A stretch of 64,000 nucleotides of DNA from Iocasia fonsfrigidae (GCF_017751145.1 NZ_CP046640.1:3700137-3764136); one strand, 5' to 3'; shown: positions 8,397-17,441, numbered from the stretch's first letter. Made by a program: numbers and translations. Notes: generated from the sequence alone by a model not told the origin.

Positions 8397-9210
8397 CTAT
8401 AAATTCTTAAATATATTCTATCAAATCCATAGGGATTATTCAATTTACTTTATACATACTCAGAGATTCCTCAAACGGAATCAAAAAAATAAAAATGAGT
8501 TTTTTATTAATTTTAAACCATATTAAATCCTAAAATAAGTTAAAATAGGGTATAGAACCCCCTTTCTCCCATTATTATAGGGTTATTCGTTTTTCAGCTC
8601 TATGCCAACAGAATAATTTATGTTAACCAGGATCAATCCCTGGATAGTATAATGGCTTTTTTAATGTAATTAATCCTTTATAAAATCTTCTTAAAAATTT
8701 CTTCTTTGTCTCTTTTTCTGGATTAAAACTTCTTAAATTTCTATGTTATGTATAGATGAAATAAATTGTATGCTATTACATATAATATTACAATATAGAT
8801 AACAACATTTTTCCCCGTCCTTTCTGTGTTGGTTTGCTCACTAAACACTTTCTAGAAAAGGCGGGAATTTCCTTTTATAATCCCCGAAATATCAATTATC
8901 TGAAGGTTTTTTATAGAGCCTATTGGGACAATTGTTTGACAAATATTTGGAATTTTTTTATTTTATCACTCCTCTATGATTACCTTAAACTTGTGGTTTA
9001 AGGCGATTTTAAAAAATCATTTACTTGTACTTACTATTCTAAGGTTTTTTAATTTTCCTCTTTTTTTAGCTGGAGTTGAAAAAAAATATGTTGTATTATA
9101 CAATCACATTAAAAATATTCTTTATACTGTTGGTATATATTTTACTTGAGAAGTATACATGCAGTTGTAAAATATATTCAAACCCTTATAAAAGGAGGTA
9201 AATACCATCA
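8397..9210. other. Long gene-poor AT-rich interval
   Basis: No intact gene is visible over about 800 bp. On the minus strand 8635-8745 can be read as a short protein-like stretch (FNPEKETKKKFLRRFYKGLI and on to PLYYPGIDPG) bounded by stops, perhaps a gene remnant. CCTTAAAC and GTTTAAGG form a perfect 8-bp stem at 8983-9003. The last ~90 bp must contain the promoter and GGAGG site (about 9195) of the FadR-type regulator. Confidence 0.5.
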
Positions 9211-9888
9211 ATGAAAAATAAAACCCTTAGTAATAGAATTGCAAACGAACTTATGGAATTCATTCGAGAAGGTGACTTTAGTGTAGGAGAAAAGCTACCA
9301 AATGAATACGAACTTTCATCACTACTCGGCGTAAGCCGTAATACAATACGCGAAGCTTTAAGGTCACTTGCTTCACGAAATATTATAGATATCCGTCAAG
9401 GTGCTGGTACATTTATTTCACAAAAAAAAGGTGTAGCAGATGATCCCTTAGGTTTTTCTTTTATAGAAGACCGCCGTAAGCTTACACAAGATCTCATGCA
9501 AATTCGCTGTATCATTGAACCTCAAATCGCAGCATTAGCAGCACAAAACGCAACATTGCATGATATTGAAATCCTCGGTAATTTATGTGACGAATTGGAA
9601 GCATTAATTCGCAAACGACAGGATTTTACACAAAAGGATATGGATTTTCATACTCAACTTGCAACTTGTAGCCAAAACATCGTTATGTCCAATCTTATCC
9701 CTGTTATTTGCGAAGGTATAACAGTATTTTCTTCAATAGTAGCCGAATCAGAGTTTGAACAAACCATCAAATCCCACCGCGAAATCTTTCATGCAGTACA
9801 TGAACGGCGTGCAGCAGATGCACAGCAAGCCATGTTATTCCACTTACTTTACAACCGTAATCGCTTTATCCAAGAAAAAAATCAGTAA
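9211..9888 (+). CDS. FadR-subfamily GntR transcriptional regulator
   Basis: Ligand-responsive DNA-binding protein, 225 residues. The N-terminal winged helix (ANELMEFIREGDFSVGEKLP, NEYELSSLLGVSRNTIREAL, wing RQGAGTFIS) is followed by an all-helical FCD domain. That domain shows D-x3-H (MDFHTQLA) and later histidines (KSHREIFHAVHE, LFHLLYN) that normally bind a metal and a carboxylate ligand. The start has a strong AAAGGAGG site. It precedes the flavoprotein operon and two TGGTAGGA(C/T)GA sites matching the FadR-family consensus TNGTNNNACNA, so it probably represses that operon. Confidence 0.9.
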   Translation: MKNKTLSNRIANELMEFIREGDFSVGEKLPNEYELSSLLGVSRNTIREALRSLASRNIIDIRQGAGTFISQKKGVADDPLGFSFIEDRRKLTQDLMQIRCIIEPQIAALAAQNATLHDIEILGNLCDELEALIRKRQDFTQKDMDFHTQLATCSQNIVMSNLIPVICEGITVFSSIVAESEFEQTIKSHREIFHAVHERRAADAQQAMLFHLLYNRNRFIQEKNQ

Positions 9889-9896
9889 AAATATTC

Positions 9897-9931
9897 ACCC
9901 ATATTCTCTATATTAATTTAGAATATGGGTT
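9897..9931 (+). terminator. Terminator of the FadR-type gene
   Basis: ACCCATATTCT and AGAATATGGGT form an 11-bp stem just after the regulator stop, followed by a T-rich stretch. Confidence 0.75.
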
Positions 9932-9946
9932 CTATTTCTTCATTAA

Positions 9947-9957
9947 TGGTAGGACGA
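9947..9957 (+). promoter_or_regulatory. Candidate FadR-type operator, upstream site
   Basis: TGGTAGGACGA fits the FadR-subfamily consensus TNGTNNNACNA at every fixed position. It lies about 70 bp upstream of the promoter -35 hexamer of the flavoprotein operon. Confidence 0.5.
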
Positions 9958-10024
9958 TTATATAGCTTATTATTGATAAAATATATAATATAAAGCATAA
10001 TATGACTATTTAAATTAAAAAATC

Positions 10025-10053
10025 TTGTTAATATGAAAAATTAGTGTTATAAT
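10025..10053 (+). promoter_or_regulatory. Sigma-A promoter of the flavoprotein operon
   Basis: TTGTTA (10025-10030) and TATAAT (10048-10053) with a 17-bp spacer, 40 bp before the first start codon. Confidence 0.65.
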
Positions 10054-10062
10054 TTTATAAAA

Positions 10063-10073
10063 TGGTAGGATGA
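10063..10073 (+). promoter_or_regulatory. Candidate FadR-type operator at the transcription start
   Basis: TGGTAGGATGA repeats the upstream site with one change. Its position just after the -10 hexamer would let a bound regulator block transcription. Confidence 0.5.
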
Positions 10074-10092
10074 TTTTGAGGAGGTATAAATT

Positions 10093-11544
10093 ATGAACCA
10101 AAAATATGACATACTAATTGTCGGCGGGGGTGTAATTGGTAGTGCAGTGGCACGAGAAATGTCAAGATACGATTTAAAAATCGGTGTTTTGGAAAAAAAC
10201 CAAGACGTCTGTTATGAAACAAGTGGCAGAAATTCTGCTGTAATACATGGTGGATTTGCATATGATATAGGTACTCTCAAGTCAGAATGCTGCGTGGAGG
10301 GTTGTTTAGAATTTGATAAAGTGGCAAAAGAATTAGATGTTCCATTCAAGCGAACAGGCAAAGTTCTTGTCGGAAACACACAATCAGATTATGAAAGCCT
10401 ACAAAACACAATTGAAAATGGCAAAATTAACGGTAGCATCGGCCTTGAAATGATCGATAAAGCACGTCTACATGAACTAGTTCCTGAAGTAATCGGTGAA
10501 TTTGCCATGTTTTCTCCTAAAAGTGGGATTGTAGACCCTTTCCAATACACAATAGCATTAGCTGAAAATGCCAAAATAAATGGTGTGGATTTTTATTTTA
10601 ATCACGAAGTAATTGACATTCACTGGGAAAAAAATAGTACTTATACTATTAAAACAAGCCAGAGTGATTTTAATACTCGCTGGGTTGTGAATTGCGCTGG
10701 CTTGGGTTGTGTGGAAATTTCAAAAATGTTAGGAATCACAGATTATCAAATCGGTGGTACTAAGGGGGACTATATTATTTTGGATAAAAAGATGGGCCCT
10801 TTACTTCCTATGCCTGTTTACCCTGTTCCTACTAACACATATATGGGTATTCATGTAACACCCACAATTGATGGCAACGTAATCATAGGACCGAATGCCG
10901 ATTATGTAGATGATTTTACCTATTACGGTGTACCACAAAAAAATATGGATTATCTTGCACAAGATGCCTCTAACTTATGGCCACACATTCATAAATCAGA
11001 TTACATTCGCAACTACTCTGGTATACAACCTAAGTGGCTTGATGGGGATAATGTTGTAAAAGATTTTGTAATTGAATCCCGCAAAGAAGCTCCACAAACT
11101 ATCAATCTCGTTGGAATCGAATCTCCAGGACTTACCTCAGCACTTCCAATTGCACGCCGTGCTGTTAAATTGCTAGCAGAATGTGAAACATTACAGCCTA
11201 ATAAAAACTTTAATCCAAATCGCAAAGGTATTGTTCGTTTTTCAGAGCAAAGTGATGAAGAAAAAGCTAGATTGATTGCAGAAAATCCTGATTACGGTGA
11301 AGTAATCTGCCGTTGTGAAAAAGTTACTAAAGCTGAAATTATGCAAACAATCCATAATCCTCTAGGTGTAGATACTATGATTGGAATCAAATATCGCACT
11401 CGTTCAATGATGGGTCGATGCCAAGGCGGTTACTGTCAGATGCGTATTGCCCAAATGATTCAAGAGGAACTTAACAAGCAAGTTACTGACGTACTCTATA
11501 GTCGTAACGGTTCAAACATGTTTACAGGGAAGGTGAGAGAATGA
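10093..11544 (+). CDS. GlpA-like FAD-dependent dehydrogenase with C-terminal [2Fe-2S] domain
   Basis: Flavoprotein of 483 residues in the anaerobic glycerol-3-phosphate dehydrogenase A / L-2-hydroxyglutarate oxidase family. The FAD-binding loop IVGGGVIGSAVAREM is at residues 9-23, followed by a DAO fold (TSGRNSAVIHGGF, about residues 46-58). The last ~90 residues are a BFD-like [2Fe-2S] domain with cysteines in CRCEK and GRCQGGYCQ. It should oxidise a 2-hydroxyacid-type or polyol phosphate substrate and pass electrons to the next two proteins. The substrate is not shown by the sequence. GAGGAGG precedes the start; it overlaps the next gene by 4 bp. Confidence 0.85.
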   Translation: MNQKYDILIVGGGVIGSAVAREMSRYDLKIGVLEKNQDVCYETSGRNSAVIHGGFAYDIGTLKSECCVEGCLEFDKVAKELDVPFKRTGKVLVGNTQSDYESLQNTIENGKINGSIGLEMIDKARLHELVPEVIGEFAMFSPKSGIVDPFQYTIALAENAKINGVDFYFNHEVIDIHWEKNSTYTIKTSQSDFNTRWVVNCAGLGCVEISKMLGITDYQIGGTKGDYIILDKKMGPLLPMPVYPVPTNTYMGIHVTPTIDGNVIIGPNADYVDDFTYYGVPQKNMDYLAQDASNLWPHIHKSDYIRNYSGIQPKWLDGDNVVKDFVIESRKEAPQTINLVGIESPGLTSALPIARRAVKLLAECETLQPNKNFNPNRKGIVRFSEQSDEEKARLIAENPDYGEVICRCEKVTKAEIMQTIHNPLGVDTMIGIKYRTRSMMGRCQGGYCQMRIAQMIQEELNKQVTDVLYSRNGSNMFTGKVRE

Positions 11545-12782
11545 ATATTGTTAACAAAAAAGTAATTGTTATTGGTGGCGGCCCAGCAGGGCTTACAGCA
11601 GCTGTAGAACTTTATAAAAAAGGTATTCATGATGTTCTTATTATTGAACGAGAAAAAACACTAGGTGGTATCCTACGTCAGTGTATACACGACGGTTTTG
11701 GCCTTACACGCTTTAAAGAAACCCTTAGCGGACCTGAATACGCCCAACGATTTATAGATGAGGTACATAAGTTAAACATTAAATACATTACAAACACTAC
11801 CGTTCTTTCAGTCACAAAAGATAAGAAGGTTACAGCTTCTTCCAAAGACGGACTCGTGACCTTCCAGGCAAAAACCATAATCCTAACAATGGGTTGCCGT
11901 GAACGCACCCGTGGTGCCCTTGGTATTCCTGGCGAACGACCAGCAGGAGTGTTTACAGCAGGAGTAGCTCAATCTTATATAAATCTTCACAACACTATGA
12001 TAGGTAAGGATGTTATTATTTTAGGTTCTGGCGATATCGGACTCATCATGGCACGTCGTATGACGCTAGAAGGCGCAAACGTAAAAGCCGTATTTGAAAT
12101 TTTGCCATATGCAAGCGGTCTACCACGCAATATTGAACAATGTCTAAATGATTACAATATACCACTATACCTAAGTCACACTATTACCAACATTCATGGA
12201 AGTTCCAGGCTAACAGGCGTCACAATTTCTAAGGTAAATGAACACCTTAAGCCAATACCTAATACTGAAAAAGAGTATTCTTGTGACACGTTGATTCTTT
12301 CAGTAGGGCTTATTCCTGAAAATGAGCTTTCTCTTTCAGCAGAAGTCGAGCTAGATATGCGCACAAAAGGTGCTATCGTCGATGAAAATTATCAAACATG
12401 TGTTGATGGCATATTTGCTGCGGGTAATGTTCTTCATGTTCACGACCTTGTGGATTTTGTATCCCTTGAAGCAGAAAGCCTTGCACATGCTGTTGCTGCT
12501 TATATACAGAACGATATTTTTTCTACGTGCCATATTAAAATTAATACCAGTTCGGAAATCAACTATACTGTTCCACAGTATGTAAGCGGAACAAAAGATT
12601 TTAATCTTTCTATGCGTGTGAAAAAGCCATTCCAAAACAGTAGCATTGAAATTATTCAAGATAATTCAGTAATAAAATCTATCCATTTTAAAAAAATGAT
12701 TCCAGCAGAAATGATTAAAATACCAATCAATCATAAGTTATTACAATCTGATAACGTTTTGGAGGTGCGTATAAAATGCTAA
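11541..12782 (+). CDS. FAD/NAD(P)-dependent oxidoreductase, partner of the GlpA-like protein
   Basis: Flavoprotein of 413 residues with the pyridine-nucleotide oxidoreductase plan. An FAD loop IGGGPAGLTAA is at residues 11-21, LRQCIHDGFG is typical of the GlpA-partner group, and a second dinucleotide loop LGSGDIGLIMARRM is near residue 155. No redox-active CxxC pair is visible in the first domain. It overlaps both neighbours by a few bases, so the three products probably form one electron-transfer complex, as in the three-gene anaerobic G3P dehydrogenase sets of other anaerobes. Confidence 0.82.
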   Translation: MNIVNKKVIVIGGGPAGLTAAVELYKKGIHDVLIIEREKTLGGILRQCIHDGFGLTRFKETLSGPEYAQRFIDEVHKLNIKYITNTTVLSVTKDKKVTASSKDGLVTFQAKTIILTMGCRERTRGALGIPGERPAGVFTAGVAQSYINLHNTMIGKDVIILGSGDIGLIMARRMTLEGANVKAVFEILPYASGLPRNIEQCLNDYNIPLYLSHTITNIHGSSRLTGVTISKVNEHLKPIPNTEKEYSCDTLILSVGLIPENELSLSAEVELDMRTKGAIVDENYQTCVDGIFAAGNVLHVHDLVDFVSLEAESLAHAVAAYIQNDIFSTCHIKINTSSEINYTVPQYVSGTKDFNLSMRVKKPFQNSSIEIIQDNSVIKSIHFKKMIPAEMIKIPINHKLLQSDNVLEVRIKC

Positions 12783-13156
12783 AAGAATATACCTGTATTA
12801 TGTGCCCAAACGGATGTAATATTGCAGTAGAAATTAAAAATGAAAAGATCCTTTCAATAGAAGGCGCAGCTTGCAAACGTGGATATGAATACGTCAATCA
12901 AGAACTGACCAATCCTCAGCGCAACATCTCTTCCTCCATCCTGCTAGAAAATGGTATACTACCTCTAGTAAGTGTACGACTTTCCAAACCTATTCCTAAA
13001 GATAAAATTTTTCAGGTGATGGAGATTATTAAGAAAACAAGATTAAAAGCACCTGTTTTTATTGGACAAATAGCTATTGAAAACGTACTCGGATTGGGTA
13101 GTGATGTAATTATAACCAAAAACGTGATGTCTTCCTCAGCATCTGACAATATATAA
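12776..13156 (+). CDS. DUF1667 protein, small Fe-S-type subunit of the flavoprotein set
   Basis: Small protein of 126 residues. The start has [10 protein letters not shown] and, further on, AACKRGYEY, giving C-x2-C-x3-C plus a later Cys that could hold an iron-sulfur cluster. The rest ([33 protein letters not shown]) matches the DUF1667 family, which commonly follows GlpA/GlpB-like genes. It overlaps the upstream gene by 7 bp and ends the operon just before a strong terminator. Its role as electron carrier or cluster subunit is inferred from context. Confidence 0.82.
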   Translation: MLKEYTCIMCPNGCNIAVEIKNEKILSIEGAACKRGYEYVNQELTNPQRNISSSILLENGILPLVSVRLSKPIPKDKIFQVMEIIKKTRLKAPVFIGQIAIENVLGLGSDVIITKNVMSSSASDNI

Positions 13157-13159
13157 AAT

Positions 13160-13197
13160 AAAACCCCTTAAGATATTTTTTAATCTTAAGGGGTTTT
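13160..13197. terminator. Strong, probably two-way terminator after the DUF1667 gene
   Basis: AAAACCCCTTAAGAT pairs with ATCTTAAGGGGTTTT. T runs on both strands allow it to work in both directions. The uxuA remnant begins directly beyond it. Confidence 0.85.
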
Positions 13198-13214
13198 CAG
13201 CCTCATTAAATATA

Positions 13215-13558
13215 GAACTATCAAATCTATTGTCACTAATCTTATAGCATATAACCTTAACACCTGCTTTACTTAAATTCTTAATTGACTCCTGATAATT
13301 CTCAATATAACGTTCCCTACTGTCAAGCCCGAGTTTAATATCTTCATGGACATTGACACTCTCAATACCTCCATCTTAAGTCCAGCCTGATTAATCTCTT
13401 TTTTCAATTTCATAATATCGGACAGCGGCCAGATCTCACCAACTGGAATATCCCTACAAGGCAGTAACTACACCCTCTACTCCAGGTATTTGTCTAATCT
13501 CTTGCAATGTAATATTATCATCCTTTTTCCCAAACCAGCGGAAAACCATCTTCACCAT
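13215..13558 (-). pseudogene. uxuA: Mannonate dehydratase remnant (uxuA, 5' part only, frameshifted)
   Basis: On the minus strand the first 34 codons read MVKMVFRWFGKKDDNITLQE then IRQIPGVEGVVTAL, the start of UxuA. After a frameshift the frame continues DIPVGEIWPLSDIMKLKKEI. After a second shift it gives [20 protein letters not shown] and KAGVKVICY. Homology then stops near 13215, losing roughly two thirds of the protein. Two frameshifts plus truncation make it non-functional. It lies 90 bp downstream of the TRAP genes in the same direction, so it was probably part of a hexuronate uptake and breakdown operon. The break is next to the terminator of the plus-strand flavoprotein unit. Confidence 0.85.
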
Positions 13559-13649
13559 TATCACCCAGAATCCTTATTTAATATATTTTTAAAAATAATA
13601 TTCTTATTCTTTTAAAAATACTTAATCAATTTTATCAGTTTAAATTACT

Positions 13650-14930
13650 TTACCCAAATATAAAGTTTGGTAAAAACAAAACAATCTGCGGAAATAATAC
13701 TAGAATAACAACCTCCAATAAAATAGCAATAAAAAACGGAATAGATTCTCTAGTATATTTTTCAGTTGGACAATCTAAAATCGAACAAACTGTATACATT
13801 GCTATACCGACGGGCGGTGTCATTATTCCCATTGTAACTATTGTCATCATTAATATTCCAAAATGTACTGGATCTATTCCAACCTGTTGTACAAGAGGCA
13901 AAAATATTGGTGTAAGTAATAATACAAGCGCTGTCGTTTCAACAAACATTCCACAAAGGGCTAAGAATAATAAAATAATAAATATGAGTGAAATAGGATT
14001 TGTAGTTATGTTAATGATAAACCCAGAAAGCACCTGGGGAATTCTATCAAATACAATACCATAACCAAAAATACCCGCAAAGGAAATAATCAACATAATA
14101 GCTCCTAAATCTTCTACAGTAGTATCAAGAACTTTTAAAAATTTTTCCCATGTTAATTCCTTATAAATAAATACACCAACCAAAAGAGCATATACCGAAG
14201 CAAAGGCACCTGCCTCTGAGGGTGTAAATAGACCAAATCTAATTCCAACTATAAGAATTAATGGGAAAATTATAGCCCAAATGCTTTCTTTAAGAGCTAC
14301 TAACAACTCTTTAAAAGTTACCCTACTAGCTCTAACAGCCATATATCCTTTTTTATTTGCAGTAATACTGACTGCTATCATTAAGAATATCATCATTAAT
14401 ATTCCTGGAATAAGTCCAGCTGCAAATAATCGTCCAATTGAAACCTCACCTACAAAACCATAAATTATTAAACCCATACTAGGAGGAATAGTTGCAGTTA
14501 TTAATGAAGGCAAGCTTACAGTCACAGCAGCATAACCCTTAGAATATCCTCTTTCAATCATATCTGGACCTAATATTCTAGCTTCCATAGCAGCATCAGC
14601 TGTTGCAGAACCAGAAATGCCTCCCATTAAACTACTCAATACAACACTTACTTGAGCTAATCCTCCCTTCATATGACCAGTTAGCACTGTCGCTAATTTT
14701 ATAAGCCTTGGAGTAATACCAGTCGCATTCATTAAATTACCTGCTAATACGAAAAAAGGAATTGCAAGCAAGGGAAACGATTGTGTCGCACTTACTGCTT
14801 TTTGAGCGACTATAGACAATGGTACAAAAGAATTTTGTAAAAAGAAAACAGCTCCAGAAATCCCAATTGTAAAAGAAACTGGCATTCCTAAAATAAGTAG
14901 TATAATAAAAACTAAAATAACATATGCCAA
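13650..14930 (-). CDS. dctM: TRAP transporter large permease (DctM)
   Basis: Main membrane subunit of a sodium-driven tripartite carboxylate importer, 426 residues with about twelve hydrophobic segments. DctM features are the N-terminal LVFIILLILGMPVSFTIGIS, the loop MGGISGSATADAAMEARILG near residue 93, and the C-terminal MGIMTPPVGIAMYTVCSI. It follows dctQ by 61 bp. With dctP, a GntR regulator and a uxuA remnant beside it, the substrate is likely a hexuronate; this is inference. Confidence 0.9.
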   Translation of the reverse strand: MAYVILVFIILLILGMPVSFTIGISGAVFFLQNSFVPLSIVAQKAVSATQSFPLLAIPFFVLAGNLMNATGITPRLIKLATVLTGHMKGGLAQVSVVLSSLMGGISGSATADAAMEARILGPDMIERGYSKGYAAVTVSLPSLITATIPPSMGLIIYGFVGEVSIGRLFAAGLIPGILMMIFLMIAVSITANKKGYMAVRASRVTFKELLVALKESIWAIIFPLILIVGIRFGLFTPSEAGAFASVYALLVGVFIYKELTWEKFLKVLDTTVEDLGAIMLIISFAGIFGYGIVFDRIPQVLSGFIINITTNPISLIFIILLFLALCGMFVETTALVLLLTPIFLPLVQQVGIDPVHFGILMMTIVTMGIMTPPVGIAMYTVCSILDCPTEKYTRESIPFFIAILLEVVILVLFPQIVLFLPNFIFG

Positions 14931-14991
14931 CTCCTACACCCCTTTAAAAATATTCTTTAAATAATCTTTAAAGTCATAAACTAATTAATCA

Positions 14992-15456
14992 TTAGTCATC
15001 AACAGTTAATACTTTTTTTATTTTAATAATACTAGTAATAACCATTAGAATTGATCCTACAGGCAAACTAAGTGTCACCCAAGAATAACTAATTCTAAGA
15101 CTTTGGAATGTCCTTGCGGAATTTTCAATACATAATTGAAGACCATAAATTAATGTAATAAAAAGAAAAATTATTATCAAACAATAAAAAAAGATCTTTA
15201 GAAAGCTTTTAATTTTACTTGGGAATTTCGATATAATGAGATCTACCCCCATTAATTTATCTCTTCGAAAAGCTATATCAGCACCAATAAACACTGTCCA
15301 GGCAAAAAGTAATTGTGCTATATCTACTGACCAATTCAATGGATATTTTAGAGTACGCAATATAGCAGCAATAAAAACAAGTACAATTATAAGAAATAAT
15401 GCAGATTTTGTTAAAACCTCTTCACCTAGACAAATATATCTATACAATTTCTTCAT
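14992..15456 (-). CDS. dctQ: TRAP transporter small permease (DctQ)
   Basis: Four-helix small membrane subunit, 154 residues, that pairs with DctM. Characteristic stretches are DIAQLLFAWTVFIGADIAFRR around residue 43 and TLSLPVGSILMVITSI near the end. It lies between dctP and dctM; the 106-bp gap to dctP holds a large stem-loop. Confidence 0.88.
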   Translation of the reverse strand: MKKLYRYICLGEEVLTKSALFLIIVLVFIAAILRTLKYPLNWSVDIAQLLFAWTVFIGADIAFRRDKLMGVDLIISKFPSKIKSFLKIFFYCLIIIFLFITLIYGLQLCIENSARTFQSLRISYSWVTLSLPVGSILMVITSIIKIKKVLTVDD

Positions 15457-15494
15457 ATTGCTTCCTTCCTTTAATTTATAATATATTTTTTTAG

Positions 15495-15533
15495 CCCCCC
15501 CTTTTTTAACTAATGTATATCAAAAAAGGAGGG
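15495..15533 (-). terminator. Intercistronic stem-loop between dctP and dctQ
   Basis: On the minus strand CCCTCC followed by six T pairs with six A followed by GGGGGG (one G-T pair). No T run follows, so it is more likely an mRNA-stabilising or attenuating structure than a full terminator. Confidence 0.6.
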
Positions 15534-15562
15534 TAAATCTATTAATCATTAGTAATATGTGT

Positions 15563-16561
15563 TTAATTATTCATTTGCTCCAATACTTTTTGTTTAACTT
15601 CTTTAAATCCTAGTACTTCATAAGCTTGCTCAGCTGCATCTTTAAATGCATCAACATCAGACTCAATAACCTCCATACCTGCTTCAATCATTTTCTTTTC
15701 ATAATCATCAGCGACTTTAATAACATTCAGAGCCGTTTCTCTCCCAACAGTATTTGCTTCCTGTATAAGTATTTCTTGATATTCACTGGGCAATGAATTA
15801 AACCATTTTGTCCCAACTACAATACCATTAATCAAATGAATATGAGCTGTTTTGTCTATATACTTAATAACTTCATAAAGTCTTGAAGTATAAGTAGCTA
15901 GATGCTGAGCTTCTGCCCCATCAATTACTTTTTGCTGCATAGCAGTATATACCTCAGTCCATCCAAGGGCTACAGGAGTAGCTCCTAATGCCTTAATAGA
16001 TTCTTGCCACACAGGCGCACCAGGAGTTCTTACTCTTATACCAATAAGATCTTCTGGCTTCATAATCGGTTTATTAGTTAGAAAATGTCTGGGTCCATGA
16101 TACCAATTAAATGCTAAAACCTTTATTCCATGTTCATTAGCCAATTGATCCTCCCATTCATGGAATAAATTAGTATTTACTAATTTTTCTATCTCCTCAT
16201 AATTATTAACTAAGTACGGCATCCCTATTATACCTATATTTTGTACATAATTTGCCATGCGGCCTCCATCAGTTAACAAAGCAACATTTACACCCATTCT
16301 TGTCTGTTCAATCATATCTTCATCAGAACCAAGTTGAGCACTAGGGAAAATTTGTATAATTAAATTGCCATCTGTTTTTTCTTCAACATTTTTCTTTAAT
16401 TGCTTAAAGCCTTTTACAAGAGGATCAGATTCATTAAGCTGTGTAGAAAGATTCATAACATATTTTTTTGAGGCAGCATTTACCCCACCATTAATATAAC
16501 TTATAAAACTTACCATTATCAATATTGCTAAAGATACTAATATTAATCTTTTTTTAAACAT
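15563..16561 (-). CDS. dctP: TRAP transporter solute-binding protein (DctP)
   Basis: Periplasmic-type binding protein that delivers an acidic substrate to DctQM. From the ATG at 16561 it has a signal peptide (KKRLILVSLAILIMVSFISY) and about 332 residues. The DctP core is clear: LGSDEDMIEQTRMG, IRVRTPGAPVWQESIKALGA with the carboxylate-binding Arg, and WTEVYTAMQQKVIDGAE. ATGs at 16567 and further upstream are also open, but the GGGGG site is best spaced for 16561. It is the first gene of the TRAP operon and lies behind an operator-like site shared with the GntR gene. Confidence 0.9.
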   Translation of the reverse strand: MFKKRLILVSLAILIMVSFISYINGGVNAASKKYVMNLSTQLNESDPLVKGFKQLKKNVEEKTDGNLIIQIFPSAQLGSDEDMIEQTRMGVNVALLTDGGRMANYVQNIGIIGMPYLVNNYEEIEKLVNTNLFHEWEDQLANEHGIKVLAFNWYHGPRHFLTNKPIMKPEDLIGIRVRTPGAPVWQESIKALGATPVALGWTEVYTAMQQKVIDGAEAQHLATYTSRLYEVIKYIDKTAHIHLINGIVVGTKWFNSLPSEYQEILIQEANTVGRETALNVIKVADDYEKKMIEAGMEVIESDVDAFKDAAEQAYEVLGFKEVKQKVLEQMNN

Positions 16562-16694
16562 ATTCATGCCCCCTATTTTTAGTTTAAAAAGACCACATAT
16601 CTCCACTTAAAATGAAAACACCTCAACATACAAAAATTAATTAACCGCTTTATTTTCACCCCCTTGTTATAAAACTATAAAAAGCCTCATCTAC

Positions 16695-16713
16695 TAATAT
16701 ACTAATATGTTAG
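16695..16713. promoter_or_regulatory. Candidate GntR operator before the TRAP operon
   Basis: TAATATACTAATATGTTAG matches TAATATACTAACATATTAC at 17475-17493 in 16 of 19 positions. It contains the near-palindrome CTAAtATgTTAG. Sharing the site with the regulator's own upstream region suggests one regulon. Confidence 0.55.
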
Positions 16714-16751
16714 CATATGTAATAAAAATTTTTCTCTATAAGAATATAAAT

Positions 16752-17441
16752 TTATTGTTTTAGAAAATAACCTGGATATTCCATATTTAATTTATTACTA
16801 TCAAACTTTATACGGCTAATATGTTTAGCTATAATCCTATCTGCCAACTCTTTATCTCCCTTCTGAATAGCTTCAACAATTTTCTGATGCTCAACTATTA
16901 ATTCATTACCATTAAAGTTTGCTGCCAGGCTAAGAATTCTTGACCTGCTTACATGATTACTCAACTGTTGAATAGATGACCAAATATCCCCTTTATTACA
17001 TCCATCAAAAATAATTTTATGGAATTCATTATCAAGTTCAAATAACTTAATATAGTTTTCTTCTTCAACATAAATCTCCTGTATCTTAATATTAGTTTTC
17101 AATTTTAAAATATAATCCTCAGGAAAGTCACTGCAAGCCAACCTCACAACGGCCCTCTCCAGATGTTCCCTCATAAATTTAGCCTGCTCTACCTTTTTCA
17201 TATTAATCAGTGAAACATATGTCCCCCGCTGGGGATAAATATCAACCAGTTCATCTTCTGATAAACGAGCAAATGCCTCCCGTATTGGTGTTATACTAAC
17301 CTCTAATTCTTTGGCTATCTTTTCCTTTTTCAGGTTCATGCCCGGTTTTAACCTGAGTTCTATTATGTTTTTCTTTAACACTTCATATACATAGTCTTTC
17401 ATATAACCATAATCATTATTTTCATGTTTATGTAATTCCAT
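16752..17441 (-). CDS. GntR-family (FCD) transcriptional regulator of the TRAP locus
   Basis: Regulator of 229 residues. The winged helix is in residues 10-75 (LRLKPGMNLKKEKIAKELEV, SITPIREAFARL, wing PQRGTYVSLI). The FCD ligand domain has D-x3-H (ELDNEFHKI), VEHQKIVEAI and AKHISRIKF, the usual metal-binding histidines. Start at 17441 has AAAGGAGAA. It is read in the same direction as the TRAP genes, 190 bp upstream of dctP. In this family the ligand is often the transported sugar acid or its breakdown product, so a uronate-type inducer is plausible. Confidence 0.88.
   Translation of the reverse strand: MELHKHENNDYGYMKDYVYEVLKKNIIELRLKPGMNLKKEKIAKELEVSITPIREAFARLSEDELVDIYPQRGTYVSLINMKKVEQAKFMREHLERAVVRLACSDFPEDYILKLKTNIKIQEIYVEEENYIKLFELDNEFHKIIFDGCNKGDIWSSIQQLSNHVSRSRILSLAANFNGNELIVEHQKIVEAIQKGDKELADRIIAKHISRIKFDSNKLNMEYPGYFLKQ

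Noticed and set aside
8177-8443. Minus-strand ORF across small peptide gene 1 (and the similar one at 19702-19938)
   Set aside because: Both run through the terminator and the conserved leader of the plus-strand peptide genes; their similarity is explained by the leader itself.
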